The translations under genes and the position numbers were made by a program. Positions 34,067-43,439 of a stretch of DNA of 64,000 nucleotides are shown here, in pieces. The notes under the pieces are model-generated. The model was not told the origin of the DNA, did not search any database, and worked only from the letters and a program-made list of their open reading frames with translations. This stretch comes from Diatrype stigma (lineage: Eukaryota; Ascomycota; Sordariomycetes; Xylariales; Diatrypaceae). The stretch is taken from the NCBI GenBank assembly GCA_022225965.2, contig JAKJXP020000065.1, positions 8,660-72,659 on the forward strand, given 5' to 3'. Numbering within the stretch: position 1 is the first letter of the stretch; each line of letters begins with the position of its first letter.

Positions 34067-35842
34067 ATGGCAGCATCAGCCGAAGCAGCAGCAGGCCTTT
34101 CGTTGAGCGACCTCAACTTAGACTATGAATCCATCTGGGTACTGCTTGTCACGGTCGCCGCGTTTCTCATACCGGTCGTCCTGGTCTTCCCGCCCTTCCC
34201 GCCGCAGAAGAGCGACGCCCTACTGCAGACGCACTCGAAAGCCGGGGTGGGGCGCAGCGAAAGCAACATCCGACTGGGAGCACGGGACAAGCCGAGCGCC
34301 GCCTCCGCTACCTCCGCGGACCGGCCACCGCGCGTCCGGAGCCTCGTCGTCTACCCGGTCAAGTCGTGCCGCGGCATCGAGGTGCGCCAGGGCCGCGTAT
34401 TGCCCGCCGGTCTCGAATTCGATCGCATCTACACGTTCGCGCAGCTGCGGAGCCGGTTCCCCGTCGCTGTGGAAGACGTAGATGACGAGAAGAAGGATGG
34501 GGACAAGGGCAATGGGGATACGTGGGACTTCATCACGCAGCGCCAGTTCCCCCGCCTCGCGACCGTCAAGGTCGACCTATGGCTCCCCGACGAAGCCAAG
34601 CTGCGCCGCCAGGGCATCGACCACCCGGCGTCCGACGAGGATGCCTTCCTGATCCTGCGCTTCCCCTGGCGCGACCGGGGCTGGCGGGGCGCGCTGCAGG
34701 CGCTGGGCGCCAAGCTGGCGCGGCGGAGCCTCGGCGCCGAAGCGGAGCGCGAGGTGCTGCTCCCCGTGGCGTTCTCCCCGGCGGCGGAGATCGCCGCCAA
34801 GGGGTACGCGTACGAGGACGTGCGCATCTGGAAGGACACGGTGTCGGCGCTGAACGTCGAGGCGGAGCTGCCGCCCGAGCTGCGGCTCTACCTCGGCGTC
34901 AGCAACCGCCTGGGCCTGTTTCGCGTCGACCCGGCCCGCCTCCGCGAGGTCTACCGCTGCGCGCCGCGGAGGGCCGATGCCGGGTACCAGCCTGTCACGG
35001 GGTTCCAGGATGCTGTGAGTTCTGACTATGCCGCCCCTCCCAACTTTGCCTATACTTGTTTTTCTCGCATTGCATACCGGTAATTAAGGAAGGATTCGAC
35101 GCGGCAGCTCGCCTACTTTACTTTGCTTTTATCGGGTTTACCTCGTTACTGACCAGAAAGCGCAGTACCCTCTTCATATACTGAACCTACCCAGCCTGCG
35201 GGATTTCAGCTCCCAGGTGCCCAAGGACCAAGAGCTACAAGACCTGGACGTTCTCCGCTTCAGACCTAACATCATCGGTAAGCGCACCCGCCCATCTGTC
35301 TATCTAGTCCATCCATCACCAGCGCCTCTGGATTTCTTGCACCCCTGACCCGACCTGAACCTTCCTAACGCGAGCCATGCAGTTTCCGGCGCGCCCGCCT
35401 ACGACGAAGAGACATGGAAGCAGATACGGCTCAAGCCGGGCGATTCGGGACTCTTCAGTGACGCGGTCTTCCACGTGTCGTGTCGGACGGTTAGGTGAGT
35501 AAACTAAGTTATATCTATCAACAAATCCTTTCGTCCAACGGTCTGACAAATGCACGCTGACACTCACACCCACCCCCACCCCACAGATGCAAAATGCCCA
35601 ACGTCAACCAGACCACGGGCCTCCGGCACCCCGTCGAGCCGGACAAGTCGCTGCGGACGCTCCGCGCCGTCGACGAGGGCGCGCCTCGCATGGGCTGTCT
35701 AGGGATGCAGCTCACGCCGCTGTTCGGGTCTTCTGGCGCTGGCGGCGAGGAAGTGGACGAAGAAGAACGCACCAGCTGGGTAGGCGTCGGCATGGAGGTA
35801 GTGGTGGAGGAGAGGGGCGAGCATGTTTACATCAAGCAATGA
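34067..35842 (+). CDS. MOSC-domain protein, mARC-like, membrane anchored
   Basis: Exons 34067-35014, 35166-35277, 35383-35494 and 35587-35842 give about 475 aa. A hydrophobic segment near residues 22-45 (IWVLLVTVAAFLIPVVLVF) is a likely membrane anchor. A MOSC N-terminal beta-barrel begins at RVRSLVVYPVKSCRGIEV (about 89). The C-terminal MOSC domain includes RPNIIVSG and the TVRCKMPNVN segment, whose Cys occupies the place of the molybdenum-ligand Cys of mARC/MOSC proteins. By family it would use a sulfurated or Cys-ligated molybdenum cofactor to reduce N-hydroxylated compounds; the in vivo substrate is unknown. Introns are 151, 105 and 92 nt, all with GTGAGT or GTAAGC donors. The last splice junction falls directly before the ligand Cys codon. 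An acidic insertion (VEDVDDEKKDGDKGNGD) is fungal-lineage padding. Confidence 0.88.
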
Positions 35843-36930
35843 TATTGAGGAGCCTGTCTATGGCAGTGTGTAAGGCATGGTAGGGTATGGCTGTTATATT
35901 GTGCTGTGCTGCCTGTAATCTTGATTCCGCATTCATATGCCCAGCATAGTTACACGAAACAGATTACATCCCATTATAGACCTTCAAGCGCACATATACT
36001 GGCAGAGGCTTCTTTCTAGCAAGATACCTTGAGAAGCGGATTCACGCAGATTTGGGATCGGATAGCATTTGTATAAACGGCAGAAGGTCTAACGAACGGA
36101 AATAATCTTATATACAGTACAACTTCTAACCCAGGAAGCTCCTACGTTGTTGTTATTAGGATGCTTTTCTGTCTACACGTTTCTTCGCAAACCTTTTCAG
36201 GTTGTCTCTTGGGGTAGTAGGCGTCCGTGTTACTGGATCCGGAATTGTTCCTCGTTCTCGAAACTGGCGCGTATTTGCTGGTGCGTAATAGTGAAAGTAC
36301 CTGATTACACTTAGATGTCTAGGGAGCTCCCACATCATGAGACACGGAGGTAGAAGTAATTATCGGCAGATATCTACATGTGTAGCACTGAACAGTTTGC
36401 ATGCCGGTAGTTGGTTGTACTTATTGTGACAAGTCTTTTATACACACACACGCATATATATATAAGGTCATCTCACTAGGTATACAACAAGTCGGAAATT
36501 CTGGCGACCACAGAGAGCCTAAGGAACAACCCAATGGCATCGACCATGGTAAAGTGTCTGATGATTCCAACACGTTATCCAGTCGTCGCTTTACTGCTCT
36601 TATTTCCGTGTAGTCACGTCGCTCGGGAAGCTGAAAGGGTTATTTGGGGTTTAAAATAAGAACATCTTTGGTGTTGGCGAAGGCGTTCGTGTTTGTTACG
36701 TAGATACCCTAACCTACTCGACCAGCCCCGGCTCTATCAAAACATGTTATTGACACATCTATCCCCTGGTCCGTTATTCTATTCCACACCGTTTTCCTTT
36801 TGTACCTCGCCTGTCTCCCTACCTGCCGTCCTGACCCAGCAAGAAATTCTTATGGTCATAGGTATGTAGGTAGATATGCATGTTCATTATACCTGACCTA
36901 GCCTAGTCAATATTCATCAATCATCGCCCG
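35843..36930. other. intergenic region downstream of the MOSC gene
   Basis: No gene seen. It contains a CACACA/TATATA microsatellite around 36441-36465. It lies between the 3' ends of the MOSC gene and of MOB3 (or its possible extension). Confidence 0.45.
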
Positions 36931-37575
36931 CTACCCTGACCCGGATGCGGATGCGGATCTGGATCTGGATCCGCGTGGCGTTTCCCCCCCTTCTCCCCTC
37001 TCCCTCTCTCTCTCCCGCTCAAGCGCCTCTTCCTCTACATCCTCTACCTGCTCCAGCTCTATTTGCTCTTCTTCATATTGTTGTTGATGTCGGTATTCTC
37101 GCTGTTCCCGCCGTTCCGGGCGCTGCTCCTGCAGTTCCGGGGTTTGAAATGGGGAATTGTGGTGTTGCTGCGGCTGGTTCAAACTTGCCAGGCGAAGCCG
37201 AGTAGTGACGCGCCGCGTATCTTCGATAATCTGTGCCGTGGCAGCGTCCTGATCCTCCTCATCGTCCTCATGTCCCTCTCCTGCCGCCGTTGCAGCGTTG
37301 CCATTATCATCGTTAGGGGAGAAGTAAGTAGGAAATGAGGATGAGGGTGAGGCTGAGGATGCAGAAGGGGAAGAGTTCGCGCGCCGTGTCCACCGCCTCC
37401 GTCGCAGCCGCCCCGTCGTGCCCATGCGTTGGCTGCGCCGCATGATCGCGCCCACCTCCGGATCGGTCACGTCGAACCGCTCCACCTCTGTCTCTAGGCG
37501 ATGATGGTTATCACTGCCGTCCTTGCGGTTATCATCGTTGTCGTTGTCGTCATCGTTGTGGTGCTGCGCAGGATC
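36931..37575 (-). other. 214-codon open extension in frame after the MOB3 stop
   Basis: Directly after the MOB3 TAG (37576-37578) the same frame stays open for 214 codons until a TAG at 36931-36933. The translation has a protein-like segment (VERFDVTDPEVGAIMRRSQ, then basic GRLRRRRWTRR) followed by Ser-rich and Glu/Arg-rich low-complexity sequence. It could be the true C-terminus of MOB3 if an intron removes the stop (the best candidate is GTAGAT at 37680 to GATAG ending at 37576, 105 nt, frame-preserving but purine-rich with a poor branch site). It could also be reached by readthrough, or the TAG could be a sequence error or a recent mutation. A separate gene is less likely, because no ATG opens this frame until well inside it. 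Confidence 0.5.
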
Positions 37576-39188
37576 CTATCCCGTGCTTGCCTTCTCGGAC
37601 TCCTCCTTCCCCCCTTCTTCTGCCGATTGGGCTGGTGATGGATCTGTCTTCTCAGCGGCCCCGTCGGTGGTGGAATCTACGGCAACCGTGGTGGAACTCT
37701 CTTCGCCAGCTTCTGCCTCCGATGCAAGATCGGCCTTCGCAGCTTCTGGGCTCTGGTGTACCTGGGTGGTTGGACTGACTGGCTCATCGTCGATCTTGTT
37801 TTCTGAAGAGGGAGAGTTCATCTTTTCGTGCTGGAAGATGGGAGGCGCCTCCCCGCCAGTATATTCGCCTTCCTCGACAGTGTCTGGCTCGACTGGTACG
37901 TCCTCTTGCACGTCAATTTTGACCTGGTAGGGTTGGGAGGCCTCAGAAGATGCCTCAGCAGGCTTGTCACCAATGCCGCCCTCAACAATGACAGGTACCT
38001 CGACCTCGGATTCCTCCTCGACGGTTGCAGGAGGGGATATCTGCATTGCCTTGAGCTTGTTGGCGATATCAGAATTCTCATCCTCTCGTTCCTCAATAAC
38101 GGTCGTGACGGCTCTTCCTGTAGACGGCCTGCTAGAATGCCTGGCCGTGTTGCTACTTCTCCGGGCGTGAGTGCCGTGGCGGTCATCCTCATGGTCGCCG
38201 GCGTCGCTCTGCTGCGCCGTCGGGGGCTTGGCAATGGCCGTGACGACGGGCCGCTTGTCGTCCTTCTCCGAGGGCGACGACTCCAGGCCTTCGGCCTCGG
38301 GCGGGAGCTTGTAGTTCTCGGCGGGCAGGAGGTCGTACATGTCGCAAACGGTCTTGAAGAAGACGTAGAGGCCGGTCTGGCCCTCGACGGTCCAGAAGAC
38401 GCCGCGGTGCTGGAACCAGGCGTGAGCGAAGATGCGGTGGAGCCGACGGAAGACGTTGACGAGGTTCTTGGCGACGGCGCTCTTGTCGTGGCCCTCGGAC
38501 ACGACGAACCGGCTCGGGAAGAGCTTAGGGTTCGTTACCACGTTGGCGGCCCAGTCGAGCGTGTGGCAGCAGTAGTCGATGGCACAGCAGCTCTTGGGCT
38601 GGTCGTGGATGGCACACAGGAACTGCCACTCGGACGCGCGCATCTCGGGACATGTGGCGGCGGAGCAGGGCGGGACATCGAATAGGAAGCCCACGATCAG
38701 GCTGTTGCATTGGGCAATCAGGAAGCGGCAGAGCTCGTACAACCATAGCGTACGGTCGATTCCAGGCGGCGGTGCGGCCAGTTGGGCGGCGGTGGTGCGA
38801 TTTATGGGCGCTGTGTTAGAGGCTGTGTGGTAGTAGTGCAGAGCAGCAAGGTGCTCTTGCAGCTGGAAGGCCGAATCGAGCTATATAACAGAGCAAGGTT
38901 AGCCTAAGAGCAAGAAAACAGGACGGAAGACGTGGCTGTTCTTCCTCTCCCCATCCCATCCTCCACTCATAGCTCACTACACACCTCGTTGAGGGGGACA
39001 AGAGGCGGGCCGGCAGCCATGTCTTCGGCCTTGGTGCCCGGGTGTATGCGACGCCTCGAGTTGGCATCGGCGATGGTCTGCTCCATTTGTTGTTGTTGAC
39101 GACCGGCCGTTGTCTCGAGCCCAGGCGATTTGGGACCGATTTGAATCTCGGCAGCCGGAGGAGGGCTTGGCAATCGAGGCGAACTCAT
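37576..39188 (-). CDS. mob3: MOB3/phocein, STRIPAK scaffold subunit
   Basis: Minus-strand exons 38985-39188 and 37576-38880 give 502 aa if the TAG at 37576-37578 is the real stop. The Mob1/phocein domain spans about residues 95-250. Zinc ligands are Cys140 and Cys145 (CSAATC) and His216 and His221 (HRIFAH). The segment CCAIDYCCHTLDWA is typical of the phocein class rather than of Mob1/Mob2. In Sordaria and Neurospora the phocein homologue MOB3 is a STRIPAK component needed for hyphal fusion and sexual development. The C-terminal half is acidic and low-complexity, far longer than animal phocein (about 225 aa). The intron is 104 nt (GTGTGT ... TATAG). The 5' leader contains a GGTATT/GGTGTT repeat. 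The C-terminus is uncertain because the frame stays open beyond the stop. Confidence 0.88.
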
Positions 39189-40245
39189 GACGGTAACTGG
39201 TGACTTGGTGGGGGCTGGACGCCTCAGAACAGCAGGTTTTGTGGACGCGCGCACCGTGAAGGATCGTCCCTTTCTCTTATTTTTGGTCTTCTTCGATTAG
39301 CTCGTTGGTGGCGGGCTGGAGTCAGGTGATGAGGTTGGTATTGGTATTGGTATTGGTATTTGTGTTGGTGTTGGTGTTGGTGTTGATGTTGATGTTGGTT
39401 TGTGATGCAGTCGCGAAGTTGCATGTGTACATACATACATACTAGGTAATTTACCTCAAACTACCTGGACCAATATAAGGAAGGATAGGTGGTAGGTAAT
39501 CGCGGTTTGGGAGGTAAAAGGGGGGTATGTATTGTGCAAAGAGGTAGCTTGAGGTAGGTCGGTACCTAACTTGGGTAGCTTGGCTGCTTGGGTAGGCACG
39601 TAGGTAGGTAGCTTAGCAGCTTAGGTAGCCCTCTTCTTACATAGGTACGTCTGCGTGTTGAAAGCGTGTTTGAAACAGGCTGAACAACCAGAAACAGGCA
39701 AGTTGGCGCTTAATAGGGGGAGTATCTGGCTCGTCTCAACCTTGTCACCTGAAGTTTCGGTCCAGTGCCGCCGTAGAATCTGAAAAAAACATAAAAACGC
39801 TGAGAGGCTACTGGCACAAAGACCCACCTCATATGTAGCTTACCCCTGCAATATCACTCATAGGTACTTCGTATTGGTTGGTTACAAGGACTATGAGGAA
39901 CTTAGTACAGCACGTTGTATGTACACGAACTACCAGATAATGTACCTTCCATCTCTTGTCTCCGGACCACACCTGCAAGTATTCCATGCCTTCTTCGTAC
40001 AAGTACATGGGTACTTCAAATAATTGTTAGTGTTACAAAGGGCGTGAGATGTCGAAAATCCGACACGAGGTTATAACCACACATACCATCAGCTGTTGTT
40101 GCCTGGCCTATCTACCACATAAGCAGGTTGAAACTTGGACATAACTAGAAGTATCAACAGGTACTGGCTGGTTCTGAGAATATCCCATTGTTCTATTACT
40201 CTGCTTCTTTGCAACCTAGGACCAAGCTCTGGCCCCTCCTCCAAC
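39189..40245. other. divergent promoter region, MOB3 / ZNG1
   Basis: About 1 kb between divergent start codons. Besides the hexanucleotide tract it holds many TAGGTA/TAGCTT motifs (39440-39650). No gene is seen. Confidence 0.5.
39333..39400. repeat. GGTATT/GGTGTT/GATGTT hexanucleotide tract
   Basis: About eleven adjacent hexanucleotides of the GGTNTT or GATGTT type lie 150-210 nt upstream of the MOB3 start codon, probably in its promoter or 5' leader. This is a simple repeat likely to vary in length between strains. Confidence 0.85.
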
Positions 40246-41697
40246 ATGAATATCGATGACGATCAACCGCCAGAGCTTATCAACGAGGAACAGCCACCTG
40301 ACCTTGTTGAGGCCGGCACAGGTCCTGATGACGAAGAGACACCCGTGAAGGTGCCTATCACGATCGTAACAGGTAACGAAACTCGGCCGTTCATACAATC
40401 CATATGCACATGACTGACTGTTTGCTGACCCACTTACTTCATTTCCCAAGGTTATCTTGGGGCCGGGAAAACCACCTTGCTCAACTACATCTTGACTGCT
40501 CGTCATGGCAAGAAGATAGCTGTGATAATGAATGAGTTTGGTGATTGTAGGTTATAGGAAGGATCGTGTTCGGGGGCACGCCACTGATTCCTTACAGCCA
40601 TCGACATAGAGAAGTCCCTTACTGTCAATAAAGGGGGCGAGCAGGTCGAGGAATGGCTTGAAGTTGGGAATGGCTGCATATGTTGTTCAGTCAAGTACTA
40701 TCCCCCTGAAGCTCGTGCATTAGGAACATGGACACGCCCTAACGATTATCTAGGGACACTGGCGTAAATGCGATCGAATCGCTAATGGAGAAGAAAGGCG
40801 CTTTCGACTATATCCTCCTGGAAACAACAGGCCTTGCAGACCCTGGCAACCTAGCCCCCCTATTCTGGGTGGACGATGGATTAGGAAGCACCATCTACCT
40901 AGACGGCATCGTCACATTGGTCGACGCTAAGAATATTCTACGCAGCCTGGACGATCCGCCAGGCAAGGTAGAAGGGCACGAAGATGGTCACCACGACGGC
41001 CATGGTCCCCTGATGACGACTGCTCACGTCCAAATTTCCCACGCGGACGTCATCGTCATTAACAAGTCTGATTTGGTGGATGCGGCTGAGCTCGAGAAAG
41101 TCAAGGCGCGTATACAGGCAATCAATGGCCTCGCTAGGATTCACGTAACGAACCAGAGCACCATCCCGCAGCTAGAGGGCATCATCTTGGATCTACATGC
41201 GTATGACCAGGTTGATAAACTAGACACGGCAGAGAAGGGGCATAGCCATCTTGATCCTGTAGGCTACGCTCTATCCCGCCAAGCTTTGTTAAAAAGGTAA
41301 TGCATGTCTCTTGCTAATACTGTATCTCTAGACAATCTCTACTATCACAATAAACGTGCCTGCTTTACCTGCAGAGAAATTGCGCCTAGTTGATAGCTGG
41401 CTGAGGTCAGTGCTTTGGGAGGGAGAGGTGCCGAACCAGGATCCGAACCCCGAGGTGCCTATAGAAATCCATCGACTCAAGGCGCGATTGATGTTCGAGA
41501 ACGGCGATGTCAAGTTAGTGCAAGGTGTCAGAGAGGTGTTTGAAATATTTGACGGGGAGAAACAGTCCTCGAAAGCTGGCGAGATTGCAGCCAACAACGA
41601 TGCTCAACCTCCAAGTGGTAAGGTAGTCCTCATCGGTAGAGGCTTGAGGGAGGTTGAGTTCGAGCGCAGCTTTCTGGACGCGATCCAAGATCCATGA
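40246..41697 (+). CDS. zng1: COBW/ZNG1-type zinc chaperone GTPase
   Basis: Exons 40246-40372, 40451-40546, 40598-40694, 40754-41258 and 41332-41697 give about 396 aa. Walker [10 protein letters not shown] lies at 43-51, the metal-binding CICC motif of the family at 101-104, the switch segment ETTGLADPG follows, and NKSD is the guanine-specificity motif. A His-rich loop ([11 protein letters not shown]) could hold extra metal. The last exon carries the COBW C-terminal domain. ZNG1 proteins use GTP hydrolysis to deliver zinc to client enzymes, notably methionine aminopeptidase 1. Introns are 78, 51, 59 and 73 nt. The final intron joins HLDP to [10 protein letters not shown], with GTAGGC, a GCTAAT branch and CTAG. 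The N-terminus has PPELI and PPDLV where the animal client-docking motif is CPELVPI-like. Confidence 0.93.
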
Positions 41698-42220
41698 TGC
41701 TCTAGTCGATGGGTCAAATAGACAATAGACGAATAGTCAACAAGATATTCTTTTCTAACGCGGTCGTATATTGAAGCAGGGTAACCAGAAGATTCTCTTG
41801 CCGCATTTTATGAACTTGATGCACTTCGTAGGTTGATGAGCATAGGTACGGATGCATGTGATGACTATTTCAAGTGAACCATTTCAAGTTAGGCAGACTA
41901 GCAGATGGGACCTTCAACCGGGCGGTAGTAACTGCCTACCTACATGTAGTACCTACTAACTAGTAGGTAGTACCTAGCCGGAGGACCCCCCCTGTAGAAA
42001 ACTATAGCTGCTAGGCAGTTCAATTCGGACAGAAGCACCCCAAATCAACACTCTGGCTTCATTTAAACATGACTGTTGCTATTTTCATCCAATGCAATTG
42101 GTTATAATTGGGTAAATGGCAGTCAAATTGTATGGCACTTGTTTAAGACCATTGGCATCCCATAGTATCAGTTATATCTGCTAAAAAGCAGCTAGCCAAA
42201 AATCGGTCGGTTAAGCCAGT

Positions 42221-42296
42221 CAATTCTGTTGCAGCCCGGCAATTCTGTTGCAGCCCGGCAATTCTGTTGCAGCCAGGCAATTCTGTTGCAACTGCA
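42221..42296. repeat. 19-bp tandem repeat, four copies
   Basis: Units start at 42221, 42240, 42259 and 42278. The consensus is CAATTCTGTTGCAGCCCGG; the first two are identical, the third has one change and the fourth diverges at its end. It abuts the AT-rich island. Confidence 0.92.
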
Positions 42297-42720
42297 GAAA
42301 TTAAGTACGTACCATTATATATGGGTCAGTTTCGGGGGAACTTCGGGCTGTACAATTGGCTATATATATGTAAATAAAAACTGCCCCATATAATGTACAT
42401 ATAATAGCATAGCGTAATGGCTAAGCCGTAAATCTTAATAACCGTAAACCTTAAGTTTAATTCGTAACTTAACCGTAATATTGTAATATTTATAATATAC
42501 CTAAGTACTTAATAATATACTATAGTACTTAATAATATACTGTAATATATATATAATTCCAAGTACCTATATATGGGATTCTTTTTTTTTTATAAATCCC
42601 TAGCCGTATTAGTATTTTTAATTGGTCAGAATGGCCCAATAAGTGGGTCTGACATATCGGCTAGGATGTTATAAAGTTATGTCCATGTTAGATACATCAG
42701 GATGTTCTAGCAAATAAGGC
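42297..42720. other. AT-rich island
   Basis: The sequence shifts to strongly AT-rich DNA, with a 20-bp direct duplication around 42501-42540 sharing AGTACTTAATAATATAC and long TA runs. No frame is open. The composition would fit a RIP-mutated repeat relic, but a dinucleotide count is needed to decide. Confidence 0.65.
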
Positions 42721-43439
42721 TGGTATGTCGGAAATTATGTTAAAGTATGAAAACCCTGGTTAAGGTAACGTACTTTTGTACAAAACAGTACAGCACTAAG
42801 TACTTGGGGCCAACAATAGGTTCATATCCTAACATACCTAGGTAATAGCAGACAGAGTTTCCTACAGGGGGGGTTCCTCGGCTAGGTAGTTATGTACCTG
42901 CTAGGCATTAGGTAGCCACATGCAGGCAATCGGGGAAGCAGGCGCCAAGCGGGCACCACGGGCACCACGGTAGGCAGGCAAGGCTGGCCATTACCTACGA
43001 AATATGGCTCCATACCTATATTTCGGGCAGTCTGGCAGTGCAACCTTAACGCTCGGGCCAACTTCGCGTGATACTTCTACAGGCCTGTCGGGTACTTGCT
43101 TACAGAGACAGGAGTGCCCTGAAAGCAGTATAACAGCCAGCTCATCCATGTACCCATACGCCACTGGACGGTTCCCTTTCTTGCGGCTGTTGGACCCCAG
43201 TCAAACTTCCAATCCAACCACTGGAATCATTGCGCTCGAGCTTCCATTCCTGTCTACATGTTCCATGTTCCGTACATACATAGAAATGCCATACAACCGC
43301 CGTATATGTAGTTAAAAATCCCTACTGAATCCCATCATATCGTACCGACGCCGCCGACACACGGCACCGAACGAGCCAGAAATTCGAGAGCCCAGGAGAA
43401 AGAAAGATATCAGGGGGAGAGAGCGTGAACTTCGCAGCC

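Larger units (their letters stand above)
41698..43439. other. intergenic region with AT-rich island
   Basis: No gene. A short inverted repeat of the TACCTA class (TACCTACTA ... TAGTAGGTA, about 41950-41972) is followed by a 19-bp tandem repeat (42221-42296) and an AT-rich island (about 42300-42720). The rest is short TACCTA-type motifs. The island may be the decayed remains of a mobile element. Confidence 0.5.

Noticed and set aside
37828..38685. 285-codon plus-strand open frame
   Set aside because: It is antisense to MOB3 exon 2, which contains the zinc-ligand motifs. The opposite frame is a codon-bias shadow.
42221..42296. CRISPR-like array
   Set aside because: The four 19-bp units are contiguous with no unique spacers, and the genome is eukaryotic; this is a plain tandem repeat.
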